From Vannielia litorea (GTDB taxonomy: Bacteria; Pseudomonadota; Alphaproteobacteria; Rhodobacterales; Rhodobacteraceae): a stretch of DNA of 64,000 nucleotides. Made by a program: the position numbers and the translations under genes. Location of the stretch: NCBI RefSeq assembly GCF_900142295.1, contig NZ_FSRL01000001.1, positions 1,302,001 through 1,366,000 on the forward strand. Reading direction: 5' to 3'. The notes below the pieces were generated by a model. That model saw only the letters and a list, made by a program, of their open reading frames with translations. It made no database searches and was not told the DNA's origin. This document shows, piece after piece, positions 43,285 to 52,510 of this stretch (positions within the stretch are counted from its first letter, which is position 1; the number at the start of each line of letters is the position of its first letter).

Positions 43285-44193
43285 TCAAGCGAGATACCTG
43301 TTGAACCACTCGATCGTCCGCTCCCAGGCGAGCGTCGCGGCGTCCTCGTCATACCGAGGCGTCGTGTCGTTGTGGAACCCGTGGTTGGCCCCGGCGTAGA
43401 CATGCCCCTCATGGACCTTCCCGTGCTCCTTCAGCGCCGCCTCGTAGGCCGGCCAGCCCGCGTTGATCCGCTCGTCGAGCTCGCCGTAATGCAGCAGAAG
43501 CGGCGCCTGGATCTTCGGCACATCCTCCACCGCCGCCTGACGGCCATAGAACGGCACGCTCGCCCCCATCTCCGGATAGGCCACCGCCAGCGCGTTGCAC
43601 ACGCCCCCGCCATAGCAGAAGCCCACGGCCCCCACCTTGCCGGTGCTGCGCTCATGGCCCATCAGGTGCTCGAACCCGGCGAAGAAGTCGTTCATCAGTT
43701 TGGCACCGTCGATCTGGCTCTGCATCTCGCGGCCCTGGTCGTCATTGCCCGGATAGCCGCCCAGCGGCGTCAGCCCGTCCGGCCCGAGCGCGAGAAAGCC
43801 CGCCTTGGCCACCCGCCGCACCACGTCCTCGATATAGGGGTTCAGCCCCCGGTTCTCGTGGATCACCAGCACGGCGGGGATCTTGCCCTCCACGCCCGCC
43901 GGCCGTGCCATCAGCCCCCGGATCGTGCCGTTGCCCTCGGGGCTCGCGTATTCGATCACCTCGGTCTCGATATCCGGATCATCCGGCGCCACCTGCTGCG
44001 CCAGCGCATAGTTCGGCTGCAGGCTCTCCAGCACGGCGGCGGCGGTGACCCCGGCAGCCAGGTACTTGCCCGCCCCCGACAGGAACGCGCGCTTGCTCAT
44101 CTTGCCATGCACGTAGCCGTCGAACATCTCGAGCAGCTTGGGGTGAAAGTCGGCCGCCGTCATGCGGCGCTTGGGGGTGTCTGGCTTGTTCAT
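43285..44193 (-). CDS. dienelactone hydrolase family protein with N-terminal signal
   Basis: A 302-residue alpha/beta hydrolase of the dienelactone hydrolase family (YghX-like). The nucleophile motif is GFCYGGG with a cysteine, and the Asp (GELDERI) and His (GANHGFHND) of the triad are visible. About 30 residues of charged N-terminus precede a SKRAFLSGAGKYLAAG segment and a hydrophobic stretch ending YALAQQ, which looks like a Tat-type signal except that it has Lys-Arg in place of Arg-Arg. The start ATG 44193 has a GGGAGA site. Substrate unknown. Confidence 0.85.
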   Translation of the reverse strand: MNKPDTPKRRMTAADFHPKLLEMFDGYVHGKMSKRAFLSGAGKYLAAGVTAAAVLESLQPNYALAQQVAPDDPDIETEVIEYASPEGNGTIRGLMARPAGVEGKIPAVLVIHENRGLNPYIEDVVRRVAKAGFLALGPDGLTPLGGYPGNDDQGREMQSQIDGAKLMNDFFAGFEHLMGHERSTGKVGAVGFCYGGGVCNALAVAYPEMGASVPFYGRQAAVEDVPKIQAPLLLHYGELDERINAGWPAYEAALKEHGKVHEGHVYAGANHGFHNDTTPRYDEDAATLAWERTIEWFNRYLA

Positions 44194-44333
44194 CGGGTAT
44201 CTCCCTGTTCGTTGAGGTTCCATGTCATCCCGCGGCCACGCTAGCAACGCACCGCCGACCAGAGGCCTCACGTTCCCGTCATCGGGAACCCCGGCAGCAG
44301 CCCGCCCGTTGAGCAGCCGAAAGGAGGCCCGCA

Positions 44334-44693
44334 ATGACCGAATCCGACTTCTGGCACATGGAAGAACGCAGCTGGACCGGCGGGGCCGACTACGCCCGCT
44401 CGGTGACCCGGGATGACGCGGTATTCGTGTTTCCCTTCCCGGCAGGGATCATGAGCGCGGAGGCTTCGATGAAAGGGCTCGAGGGCAGGCCGCCCTGGCG
44501 CTCGGTCACGCTGCACGACCGCAGCTTCACCCGCAACGGGCCCGTGGTGTTGCTGGCTTACCGGGCAGAGGCCGAACGCGAGGGCCAGAGCTACACGGCG
44601 CTCTGCGCTTCGACCTGGGTGGATGATGGCGATGGCTGGCGCGTCATGAGCCACCAGCAGACCCCGGCCGCCGAGACAGCCGCAGGCGCCTAG
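44334..44693 (+). CDS. small SnoaL/DUF4440-like protein
   Basis: A 119-residue soluble protein whose layout (N-terminal helix with a Trp, then strands ending in STWVDDGDGWRVMSHQQTP) fits the NTF2-like/SnoaL fold, which usually binds small hydrophobic ligands. Its ATG follows an excellent AAAGGAGG site by five bases. Neighbours on both sides are on the opposite strand, so it is transcribed alone. Function unknown. Confidence 0.65.
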   Translation: MTESDFWHMEERSWTGGADYARSVTRDDAVFVFPFPAGIMSAEASMKGLEGRPPWRSVTLHDRSFTRNGPVVLLAYRAEAEREGQSYTALCASTWVDDGDGWRVMSHQQTPAAETAAGA

Positions 44694-44712
44694 GCCGGGG
44701 CCGGCCCGCCCG

Positions 44713-46056
44713 TCACTCCGCCAGGATCCCCAGGGGCCGCATCTTCAGCCGGGTCAGCCGGTTGTCCTTCCGCGCGATCACCTCGAAGCGAAAGCCGTGG
44801 AACGAAAACACCTGCCCCACGGTCGGAATCGCCTGCGCCTCGTGAATCACGAGGCCCGCCACCGTGTTGGCCTCCTCGTCGGGCAGGCTCCAGTCATTGG
44901 CCCGGTTCAGGTCGCGGATGGTCATGGCGCCATCCACGATCCACTCGCCATTGTCGGTGCGCCGCAGCGGATGATCCTCGTCGATGTCGAACTCGTCGGT
45001 GATCTCGCCGACGATCTCCTCCAGGATGTCCTCCAGCGTGATCAGCCCCTGCAGGGTGCCGTATTCGTCCACCACCAGCGCGAAATGCGTGTTCCGCCGC
45101 AGGAACTGGCGCATCTGGTCGTCCAGCGTGGTGGTCTCGGGCACGAAGTAGGGCTCCATCGCCACGTCGAGTACATCGAGACCGCTCAGCGCCTCGGGTG
45201 CGCCGCCGCTGGCCACGGCGGCCCGGTGAATGGCGCGGAGCAGGTCCTTGGCATGGATCACGCCAACGATGTTCTCCTTGTCGTCCTTGTAGAGCGGCAA
45301 CCGGGTGTGGCGGCTCTCCAGAGCCTGCGCCAGCACCTCGTCGGGCGGGGCATCCACGTCGATCATCTCGATCTGGGAGCGGTGCAGCATGATCTCCTCC
45401 ACCGTCCGGTCGGCGAGGTCGAGCGCCCCCATCAGCCGGTCGCGGTCCTCCTTCTGCACCACGCCCTCGGAGTGCCCCAGCGCCAGTGCGCCCGCGATCT
45501 CCTCATGCACGCTGAACATCTGGCTGTCGGGGTCGGTCTGCACGCCGAACAGCCGCAGAATCAGCCGCACCAGCGCCTGGATCATCTTCACCGGCGGCGA
45601 GAGCAGCATCACCAGCAGCTTGATCGGCCGCGCAACCTTGCTGGCCGCCGTCTCCGCATTGGTGATCGCATAGGTCTTGGGCAGAACCTCGGCGAAGATC
45701 AGCACCAGCAGCGTCATGATCAGCGTCGCCAGCGCCAGCGCCGTGCCGCCCTCGCCGAAGAGCCGGGTAAAGAGCGCGGTCGCCAGCGAGGTCGCAAGGA
45801 TGTTGACGAGGTTGTTGCCCAGCAGCACCGAGCCGATGAGCTTCTCGTTGTCCTCGGTCACCTCCAGCGCCACCTCCGCCCCGCGCTCGCCGCGGTCGGC
45901 CTTGGAGCGCAGCTTGCCGCGGGAGGCCGCGGTCAGTGCGGTTTCGGAGCCTGAAAAGAAAGCCGAGCAGACGAGCAGCAGCAGAATCGCGCCACAGGTC
46001 AGCCAGAAAGCGGTGTCGATCACGGAAGGGGCCGGGGTTGCCACATGATCCCACAC
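44713..46056 (-). CDS. CorC/TlyC-type membrane protein with CNNM and CBS domains
   Basis: A 447-residue inner-membrane protein of the hemolysin/CorC (CNNM) family. The N-terminal CNNM domain (about residues 15-195, three to four transmembrane segments, FFSGSETALTAASRGKL motif) is followed by a tandem CBS pair (about 210-340) and a C-terminal CorC_HlyC domain ending with RLKMRPLG. Family members are linked to Mg2+/Co2+ export; haemolytic activity is not implied. A 7-base hydrophilic gap separates it from the potential transcript of the gene upstream. Confidence 0.9.
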   Translation of the reverse strand: MWDHVATPAPSVIDTAFWLTCGAILLLLVCSAFFSGSETALTAASRGKLRSKADRGERGAEVALEVTEDNEKLIGSVLLGNNLVNILATSLATALFTRLFGEGGTALALATLIMTLLVLIFAEVLPKTYAITNAETAASKVARPIKLLVMLLSPPVKMIQALVRLILRLFGVQTDPDSQMFSVHEEIAGALALGHSEGVVQKEDRDRLMGALDLADRTVEEIMLHRSQIEMIDVDAPPDEVLAQALESRHTRLPLYKDDKENIVGVIHAKDLLRAIHRAAVASGGAPEALSGLDVLDVAMEPYFVPETTTLDDQMRQFLRRNTHFALVVDEYGTLQGLITLEDILEEIVGEITDEFDIDEDHPLRRTDNGEWIVDGAMTIRDLNRANDWSLPDEEANTVAGLVIHEAQAIPTVGQVFSFHGFRFEVIARKDNRLTRLKMRPLGILAE

Positions 46057-46147
46057 TTATGGGGTCCGCGGGCGGCAGGTTCAAGGTGGCACGTCGCTTC
46101 CGGCGGGCCGCCGGCTGGCATGACGCCGCGCCCATGCCTGCGGAATG

Positions 46148-46172
46148 AAAAACGGCGACCCGAGGGCCGCCG
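46148..46172 (-). terminator. intrinsic terminator of the binding-protein gene
   Basis: On the minus strand CGGCG and CGCCG pair with further pairing inside (GCC/GGT-type), followed by five T. It lies 24 bases after the stop of the gene at 46196. Confidence 0.7.
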
Positions 46173-46195
46173 CCTTCCGTCAGATGTGACCGTGG

Positions 46196-47242
46196 TCAGA
46201 ACCCGGCCTTGATCTTCTCGAACTCGGCGATCATCTGCTCGCGGAGCTGGTTGTCCATCGGCAGCTGCGCCAGCAACGGGGCCGAGATCTCGCCCAGGCC
46301 CACGTCGTCGAGGGTTTCGGTGCTGATCTTGGCCATCTCCTCGGTGTTGGAGTTGCCGTAGCCCCATTCGTTCACGATGTACTCCACCGAACTCGGCGAC
46401 AGCCAGGAATTGATGAAGTCATGCGCCTTGTCCTCCGAGCCGGGGCCGTCGACGAGGTTCACGTAGCCGCAGAACCAGATCGAGGAGCCTTCCTCCGGCT
46501 CGCGCTGAAAGCCGATGTTGTAGCCGTCGCCGCGCATCGAGGCGGGCACTTCCGACCAGGCCCAGGCAAACAGCACCTCGCCGGTGCTCATCAGCTGCGC
46601 CAGCTCGGCGCCGTCGGCCCAGTAGGCGCGCACGTTGGGATGCACCTCGCGCAGCCAGGCCGAGGCGGCCTCGAAGTCTTCCTGCGTGGCCTGCGTCCAG
46701 TCGCTCACGCCGGTGGCGAGATAGGCCAGCGCATAGATGTCATCCACGTTGTCGGGCAGCGAGATCCGGCCCGCGTATTGCGGATCCTTGAACACCTGCA
46801 GCGTGGTCAGCTGGTCGGCGCTCATCTCGTCGGCATTGAAGGCAATCGCAGTGGTGCCGGTGTCGGCGGGAATGAAGTAGACCTGATCGCCATCGGTGAA
46901 GATCGGATCGGCCTTGTACTTCTCGGCCACCGTCGCGTAGCGCGGGATCTTGGCGGTGTCCCAGGGCTCCAGCAGCCCGGCCTGGCGCCACTTGTCCACC
47001 GACTGCGAGCAGGGGTGGGCAATGTCGGCCTTGAAGCCCGAGCGGAGCTTCTGAAACGCCTCTTCCTCTTCGCCGAAAAAGGTGAAGGTCGGGTTGTCGC
47101 CGTATTTCTCGATGTACTCCCCAAAGAAGCCCGGATCCTCGAAGCCCGACCAGTCGAAGATCAGAAGCTCGGAGTCGGCCGCGCTCGCGGTGAGCGTGGT
47201 GGAGAGAAGCAGCGCCGCAGCAGCAGAAAAGTGTCGCGCCAT
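46196..47242 (-). CDS. polyamine-type ABC transporter substrate-binding protein (PotD/PotF-like)
   Basis: A 348-residue periplasmic binding protein. The signal peptide ends near residue 21 (ASA-A). The mature part opens with ELLIFDWSGFEDPGFFGEY, typical of the PotD family, with conserved Trp and acidic residues such as PADTGTTAIAFN and EVLFAWAWSEVP. Ligand could be putrescine, spermidine or a related amine. No permease or ATPase gene lies beside it; the nearest permease in the window is the partial gene at 63532, about 16 kb away. Confidence 0.85.
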   Translation of the reverse strand: MARHFSAAAALLLSTTLTASAADSELLIFDWSGFEDPGFFGEYIEKYGDNPTFTFFGEEEEAFQKLRSGFKADIAHPCSQSVDKWRQAGLLEPWDTAKIPRYATVAEKYKADPIFTDGDQVYFIPADTGTTAIAFNADEMSADQLTTLQVFKDPQYAGRISLPDNVDDIYALAYLATGVSDWTQATQEDFEAASAWLREVHPNVRAYWADGAELAQLMSTGEVLFAWAWSEVPASMRGDGYNIGFQREPEEGSSIWFCGYVNLVDGPGSEDKAHDFINSWLSPSSVEYIVNEWGYGNSNTEEMAKISTETLDDVGLGEISAPLLAQLPMDNQLREQMIAEFEKIKAGF

Positions 47243-47453
47243 TTGTGGTGGGTCCTCCGGTTGGCGGTGTGATCACGGATCGAAACGCTAGCCGCGCAGG
47301 CGCTGCCTCACAAGCGTTAATATCCCTCGGCCGGTCCTTCCGGGGCAGGGGAGATCGAGCGCCTGTTTTGCAGGCACCCCGAGGCCCCGCGCACCAGATT
47401 GACAGCGCCGCACCCCCCGGCAAGACTTGCGCGAACGGCTGAAGGGAGATGCC

Positions 47454-47957
47454 ATGATCGGGGTCGAATGGGTGCGGACGATGGCCCGCTACAACACCTG
47501 GCAGAACGACCAGGTGATGACCGCCATCCGTCGCTTGCCCCATGCCGAGCTCACCGCCGACCGCGGCGCCTTCTTCGGCTCGGTCCTGGGCACGCTCAAC
47601 CACATCGTCTGGGCCGACATGCTCTGGATGAGCCGGTTCGACGGCGGCCCCGGCCCCGAAGTCAGCCAGAAGCAGAGCGCAGGCACCTTTCCCACCGGCG
47701 GTGCCTGGGAGGCGGCCCGCTTCAAGCTCGATGGCCGGATCAGGATCTGGGCCGCGGGCCTGCGCGAGATCGACCTGGTGGGCGACCTCACGTGGCACTC
47801 CGCTGACGACAACGCCACCTATCGCCGCTCCGTCGGCCTCTGCGTCACCCAGCTGTTCAACCACCAGGCCCACCACCGCGGGCAGGTCCACGCCATGCTC
47901 ACCGCCATCGGGGTCGACCCCTGGGTGACAGACCTGCCCATGTTGCCCGGCAACTGA
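47454..47957 (+). CDS. DinB-family protein
   Basis: A 167-residue four-helix-bundle protein of the DinB/YfiT-like family. The metal-binding histidines are visible: His56 region in GTLNHIVWADMLW, and NHQAHHRGQVHAML near residue 140-153. Such proteins are often thiol-dependent metalloenzymes, but the substrate is unknown. The ATG 47454 is preferred since a GAAGGGAGA site precedes it and it yields the usual N-terminus. It is divergent from the binding-protein gene. Confidence 0.85.
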   Translation: MIGVEWVRTMARYNTWQNDQVMTAIRRLPHAELTADRGAFFGSVLGTLNHIVWADMLWMSRFDGGPGPEVSQKQSAGTFPTGGAWEAARFKLDGRIRIWAAGLREIDLVGDLTWHSADDNATYRRSVGLCVTQLFNHQAHHRGQVHAMLTAIGVDPWVTDLPMLPGN

Positions 47958-48229
47958 CCCCGGCGAGCCCTCACGCCAAGGTGTGACCCCACGCTCCGTT
48001 GCGGCGTGAAATAGCCCGTGAGGTTACGCCACGGAACATGGAACCCGTTGAAATCGCTCTGCAAAACCGTCAGCGCATCCTTGCCGATGTGACCCCGACG
48101 CAACGCGCGACGGCAGCACGTTTTCGTGTGCCCGTCGTGTGGTTCCCGACCTGCCGCAGCTGCCTATCTCTCAGCCCATCACGCCGCCCATCCGGGCAGC
48201 AACCAACCCTAAGAGAAGGACGTGCGACA

Positions 48230-49063
48230 ATGAAGACACCCACCACTTTCGCCGCCATCGCCCTCGGCACCGTGACCAGCTTTGCCGCCGGTGCCGCGCT
48301 GGCCCAGACCTCCGCCTTCGACAACCGCGACGCGGCCGAAGACCGCCTCGAAGACCTCCAGGAAGACATCACCGAGGACTACGAGCGCGATGTCGACGCC
48401 TTCGGCAACACCGGCCGCAAGCTCGGCTTCGACGGCTCCGTCGCCCTGCGCTCCACCGCCCAGAGCGGCAACACCGACAGCTTCGACCTCGGCGTCGGCG
48501 CAAACCTCGGCTGGTATGACGGCACCAACGGCATCCAGTTCAACGTGGTCTACGACTACGGCGAGACCGAAGACGTGAAGGATACCGAGAGCCTGCTCTA
48601 CGGCCTCGAATACACCCGCGATTTCGGCCAGCGCTGGTATGCCTACGGCCAGCTCCAGGGCAGCCAGGACGACTTCGCCTCCTTCAAGCGCGATACCTTC
48701 GCGGGCGTCGGCGTCGGCTACAAGGTGGTCGAGAACGCCAATACCGCCTGGTATGTCTCCGCGGGCCCCGGCTACCGCTGGGCCGAACTGGCCGATGGCA
48801 CCGAGTTCGAGGAAACCGCCGCCTCCATCGGCTCCAACTTCCAGACCAGGATCACCGAGACCGTCTTCCTGACCAACGACACCGACTTCATCTTCTCGGA
48901 GTCCGACAACGTCATCTACAACGACCTCGGCGTGAACGTTGCCATGTCCGACGCCCTGGCGCTGCGGACCTCCATTGCGACCGAGTATCACACCGATCCG
49001 CTGCCGGGCGACAAGTCGACCGACAACACCTTCGGCGTGAGCCTGGTCTACAGCTTCAACTGA
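48230..49063 (+). CDS. DUF481 outer-membrane protein
   Basis: A 277-residue protein with a signal peptide (cleavage near ALA-Q, residue 25), a short acidic helix (residues 28-55, with repeated ED), and a DUF481/YdiY-type beta barrel in which alternating strands continue to the terminal VYSFN; the penultimate Phe suits Bam-dependent insertion. Family members are sometimes called salt-induced outer-membrane proteins. The start ATG 48230 follows an AAGAGAAGGA site. The 272 bases upstream hold no coding sequence that I can support. Confidence 0.85.
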   Translation: MKTPTTFAAIALGTVTSFAAGAALAQTSAFDNRDAAEDRLEDLQEDITEDYERDVDAFGNTGRKLGFDGSVALRSTAQSGNTDSFDLGVGANLGWYDGTNGIQFNVVYDYGETEDVKDTESLLYGLEYTRDFGQRWYAYGQLQGSQDDFASFKRDTFAGVGVGYKVVENANTAWYVSAGPGYRWAELADGTEFEETAASIGSNFQTRITETVFLTNDTDFIFSESDNVIYNDLGVNVAMSDALALRTSIATEYHTDPLPGDKSTDNTFGVSLVYSFN

Positions 49064-49090
49064 TCCGTTCCCTCGTATCGGTGCAGGTCG

Positions 49091-49119
49091 GGGCCCGTGG
49101 CGCAAGCTGCGGGCCCTTT
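49091..49119 (+). terminator. terminator after the DUF481 gene
   Basis: GGGCCCG and CGGGCCC form a 7-bp stem around a 12-base loop, followed by TTT. It begins 27 bases after the stop codon. Confidence 0.6.
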
Positions 49120-49230
49120 CGGCCCTGTCGCCGGATGGCCCGGCCGCAAACTGATGGTTGATCCGGCGGCCGCTCTGGTGAATTCTCCGAACGAACAATG
49201 CGGCCAACAGCCATTCTGGAGCGAAAGACC

Positions 49231-49815
49231 ATGCCGGACGGTGCCACCACGGGCGAACAGACCCTCTATTTCGAATACGTCGACAAGGGCGTCTCTCACG
49301 CCGGCAGCGTCAACGATTTCGTGCTCAAGCCCATCTCCGCCTCGGAGGCCTTTCGCAAGTACGACTGGCTGCGCGGCGCGCCCGTGCTCAACAAGTCGGG
49401 CAACCTGCGCGGCATGGTCATCAACAAGAACGCCCGCGTGGTCTACACCATCTCCAGCAAGGCCGCCGACAAGATCGCCGTGGTCAGCGCGGTGATCGAG
49501 ATGGCCAAGGAATGGGACCGCGCCAAGACGGTCTATGCCTCCAATGCCGACAACTCCGAAAAGTTCAGCCGGATCACCCTGCTGTTCAGCGCCTCGATCC
49601 TGCGCAGCGTCACCAGCATCGTGCCCACCGCCGTCGAGATCGGCGCGCTGTCCCTCAAGGGCTACGGCGATCTCTTCTCGCTGGTCACCGGCTCCAGCGG
49701 CGGCACCCAGTTCGGCAAGGCGGCAACCGACTTCGCCCGGAACGTCCGCACCATCCACTCCCGCCAGTGGGACGGCGAGAACTGGTACAACTTCATCGAA
49801 ACGGTGATCGACTGA
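49231..49815 (+). CDS. protein of unknown function
   Basis: A 194-residue protein I do not recognise. It has a charged N-terminal half with a KYDWLRGAPVLNKSG segment and a central stretch of moderate hydrophobicity (about residues 95-130: ITLLFSASILRSVTSIVPTA), possibly a membrane-associated helix. No signal peptide. I chose the ATG at 49231, with a GGAG site ten bases upstream; ATG 49198 would add eleven residues. It stands between a terminator and the HupE-like pair. Confidence 0.6.
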   Translation: MPDGATTGEQTLYFEYVDKGVSHAGSVNDFVLKPISASEAFRKYDWLRGAPVLNKSGNLRGMVINKNARVVYTISSKAADKIAVVSAVIEMAKEWDRAKTVYASNADNSEKFSRITLLFSASILRSVTSIVPTAVEIGALSLKGYGDLFSLVTGSSGGTQFGKAATDFARNVRTIHSRQWDGENWYNFIETVID

Positions 49816-49942
49816 GCCCGGCTCCGGCCCCGCGCCGCCGTCCCCGAGGGGCCCGGTCCTGCGGCCCGTCGCAGGCCGACATCCGCGTTGACCGCGCAGG
49901 GTCATCGGCTAAGCTCCCGTCGAACCTAGAGGAGAACCCCGC

Positions 49943-50542
49943 TTGACCTTCCCCGGACCCCGCCTGGCCGCCGCCTCGGCCCTCGTTCCCATGCTGCTTC
50001 TGGCCACGGTCGCCCAGGCCCATACCGGCGAGGGCATCAACTCGGGCTTCGCCTCCGGCTTCTGGCACCCGATCCTCGGCTGGGATCACGTCGTGGCCAT
50101 GGTCGCCGTGGGCCTCTGGGGCGCCTTTCTCGGAGCGCCCGCGATCTGGATCCTGCCGGTGGTCTTTCCGCTGGTCATGGCCTTCGGCGGGGCGCTCGGG
50201 GTGATCGGCGTGCCGCTGCCCGCCGTCGAGACCGGCATCGCGCTCTCGGGCGTGGTGCTGGGCCTGCTGATCGCCTTCGCCGTGCGCGCGCCGATCTGGG
50301 TCGCCGCCGTCATTGTCGGCCTCTTCGCCATCTTCCACGGCCACGCGCATGGGCAGGAGCTGCCCGAGGCCTTCTCGGCCTATGGCTATGCGGTGGGTTT
50401 CGTGGTGGGCACCGGCCTGCTGCACCTCGTGGGCATCGGCTTCGGATTCCTGACCCGCTCCGAGGCCGGCAAGGTCGCCGTGCGCGGGGCAGGGGGCGTG
50501 ATCGCGGCGGTCGGCGCGGCCTTTCTCTTCGGCCTCGCCTGA
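49943..50542 (+). CDS. HupE/UreJ-family membrane protein
   Basis: A 199-residue membrane protein with a signal-like N-terminus (cleavage near AQA-H) and about six transmembrane helices. The family signature is present: HPILGWDHVVAMVAVGLWG early and IFHGHAHGQELP in the middle, the His residues being likely Ni2+/Co2+ ligands. HupE/UreJ proteins are nickel or cobalt permeases usually beside hydrogenase or urease genes, neither of which is in this window. The start is TTG at 49943, supported by a GAGGAGAA site. Confidence 0.9.
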   Translation: MTFPGPRLAAASALVPMLLLATVAQAHTGEGINSGFASGFWHPILGWDHVVAMVAVGLWGAFLGAPAIWILPVVFPLVMAFGGALGVIGVPLPAVETGIALSGVVLGLLIAFAVRAPIWVAAVIVGLFAIFHGHAHGQELPEAFSAYGYAVGFVVGTGLLHLVGIGFGFLTRSEAGKVAVRGAGGVIAAVGAAFLFGLA

Positions 50543-50550
50543 GCCACGCC

Positions 50551-51159
50551 TTGCACAAGACCCTCCTGATCGGCGCGCTGGCGGCGCTCTCCGCCGCGCG
50601 CGGCGAGGCCCATGCCTTCAAGTCCGGCGCCGACCAGTATGCGCAGTTCCTCGAGGGCACCGGCGTGGTGCTGGGCTACCCGGCGCTGCTGCTGCCCGGC
50701 CTCGCACTCGGCATCCTGCTCGGCCTGTGGTCGCGCGAGGGCCTGCCGCGGGTCTGGCCGTTCTTTCTCGCGGGCCTCGCAGGCGGCGTGGGTCTCGCCG
50801 CCCTCGTCGGTCCCTGGGTCTCGCCCCTGCTGATGGGCCTCGGGGTTCTGACCGCCTGTCTCGCGGCGCTGCTCCCGCGCCACACCCGCGCCGAGGCCGC
50901 GGCCCTCGCCCTGCTGACCGGCCTCCTGCTCACCGCCGCCGGGCTCGAGGGGCATGGCCTCTTCGAGCTCGGCGCCTTCATCCACCTGGGCCTCTTCTTC
51001 GGCGCCAACCTCGCCCTCGCGGTGCCCGCCGGCCTCGTCAGCATGGCGCTCGACCGCCACCGGGCGCCCTGGGTCCGCATCGGCGCCCGCGTCGCCGCCT
51101 CCTGGATCGCCGCGATCCTCATGCTCATGCTCGCCTTCGCCCTGCGCCCCCCGGCTTGA
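50551..51159 (+). CDS. membrane protein, likely partner of the HupE-like protein
   Basis: A 202-residue protein with a signal-like N-terminus and five or six hydrophobic helices, rich in Leu, Ala and Gly. It shows no HupE histidine signature except a [13 protein letters not shown] segment near residue 130. The start appears to be TTG at 50551, eight bases after the HupE stop, so the pair is co-transcribed and probably works together in metal uptake. I do not recognise the family. Confidence 0.65.
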   Translation: MHKTLLIGALAALSAARGEAHAFKSGADQYAQFLEGTGVVLGYPALLLPGLALGILLGLWSREGLPRVWPFFLAGLAGGVGLAALVGPWVSPLLMGLGVLTACLAALLPRHTRAEAAALALLTGLLLTAAGLEGHGLFELGAFIHLGLFFGANLALAVPAGLVSMALDRHRAPWVRIGARVAASWIAAILMLMLAFALRPPA

Positions 51160-51208
51160 GCCGCGGCTCCCATCGCGCTACATCCCCTGTCCAAAGGGAG
51201 CCCCCGCG

Positions 51209-52462
51209 ATGAAAGACCAGTCCGACACCATCCCCGCCCTCGTGGCCGACATGGGCCGACGCGCCCGCGCCGCCGCCGCCGAGCTGGCCTATGCCCCCGC
51301 CGAGGCCCGCAACGCCGCGCTTCAGGCCGCGGGCGAGGCCCTCGTCGCCTCCCTCCCGCAGATCCTTGAGGCCAACGCCCGAGACATGGACTATGGCCGC
51401 GAGAAGGGCCTCAGCCCCGCGATGATGGACCGCCTGATGCTCGACGAGGCCCGGGTCCGCGCCATGGTCGAGGGGCTCGAGGCCATCGCCGCCCAGCCCG
51501 ATCCGGTCGGCCAGGTGATGGAGGAATGGGATCAGCCCTCCGGCCTGCACATCCGCAAGGTCCGCACGCCCCTCGGCGTCATCGGCGTGATCTACGAGAG
51601 CCGCCCCAACGTGACCGCCGACGCAGGCGCCCTCTGCCTGAAATCCGGCAACGCGGTGATCCTGCGCGGCGGCTCCGAGAGCTTTCACTCCTCCCGTGCC
51701 ATCCACACAGCCCTCGCCACCGGCCTGCGCGCGGCGGGCCTGCCCGAGGATGCCATACAGCTCATGCCCACCCGCGACCGCGAGGCCGTGGCCGAGATGC
51801 TTCGCGCCACGCAATATATCGACGTGATCGTGCCCCGCGGCGGCAAGGGTCTGGTCGGGCTGGTGCAGCGCGAGGCCCGCGTGCCGGTCTTCGCCCACCT
51901 CGAAGGCATCTGCCACGTCTACGTCGACGCCGCCGCCGACCCCGAAAAGGCCATGAAGGTGGTGCTCAACGCCAAGACCCGCCGCACCGGCATCTGCGGC
52001 TCCGCCGAATGCCTGCTGGTCCACCGCGATGCCCGCGCCCTTGGCCAGAGCATCGTCGATGCGCTCATGGCCCAGGGCGTCGAGGTCTATGCCGAGGGCC
52101 TCACCGGCACCCGGCCCGCCACCGGGGAGGACTTCGGCAAGGAGTTCCTCGACATGAAGATCGCCGCCCGCGTGGTCGATGACATCGACGCCGCCATCGC
52201 CCACATCCGCCAGTTCGGCTCGCAGCACACCGAGGCGATCCTCACCGAGGATCAGGCCGCCGCCGACCGCTTCTTCCAGCGGATCGACAGCGCCATCCTG
52301 ATGCACAACGCCTCCACCCAGTTCGCCGACGGCGGCGAATTCGGCATGGGCGCCGAGATCGGCATCGCCACCGGCAAGATGCACGCCCGCGGCCCGGTCG
52401 GCGCCACCCAGCTCACCAGCTTCAAGTATCTGGTCAGCGGCAACGGCACGACCCGCCCGTAA
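51209..52462 (+). CDS. proA: gamma-glutamyl phosphate reductase ProA
   Basis: A 417-residue cytoplasmic enzyme of proline biosynthesis that reduces gamma-glutamyl phosphate to the semialdehyde with NADPH. Hallmarks are [17 protein letters not shown], the nucleotide-binding [13 protein letters not shown] region, and the catalytic Cys263 in [15 protein letters not shown]. Length is normal. The ATG at 51209 follows an AAGGGAG site. proB is not adjacent: the HupE-like pair precedes it by 49 bases. Confidence 0.97.
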   Translation: MKDQSDTIPALVADMGRRARAAAAELAYAPAEARNAALQAAGEALVASLPQILEANARDMDYGREKGLSPAMMDRLMLDEARVRAMVEGLEAIAAQPDPVGQVMEEWDQPSGLHIRKVRTPLGVIGVIYESRPNVTADAGALCLKSGNAVILRGGSESFHSSRAIHTALATGLRAAGLPEDAIQLMPTRDREAVAEMLRATQYIDVIVPRGGKGLVGLVQREARVPVFAHLEGICHVYVDAAADPEKAMKVVLNAKTRRTGICGSAECLLVHRDARALGQSIVDALMAQGVEVYAEGLTGTRPATGEDFGKEFLDMKIAARVVDDIDAAIAHIRQFGSQHTEAILTEDQAAADRFFQRIDSAILMHNASTQFADGGEFGMGAEIGIATGKMHARGPVGATQLTSFKYLVSGNGTTRP

Positions 52463-52469
52463 CCTGCCG

Positions 52470-52497
52470 GGAGGCACGGGGCCGGGCCCCGGCCTCC
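52470..52497. terminator. long GC-rich hairpin between proA and chpT
   Basis: GGAGGC pairs with GCCTCC and, after one bulged base, CGGGG pairs with CCCCG, giving an 11-bp stem with a 5-base loop. It sits 7 bases after the proA stop and 13 bases from the convergent chpT stop. No T-run follows, but its strength makes it a likely bidirectional terminator. Confidence 0.5.
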
Positions 52498-52510
52498 TCC
52501 GGCTGCGGCC

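Noticed and set aside
43285..44193. Classical Tat substrate for the dienelactone hydrolase
   Set aside because: The motif has Lys-Arg instead of twin Arg and sits about 30 residues in; export is possible but cannot be called.
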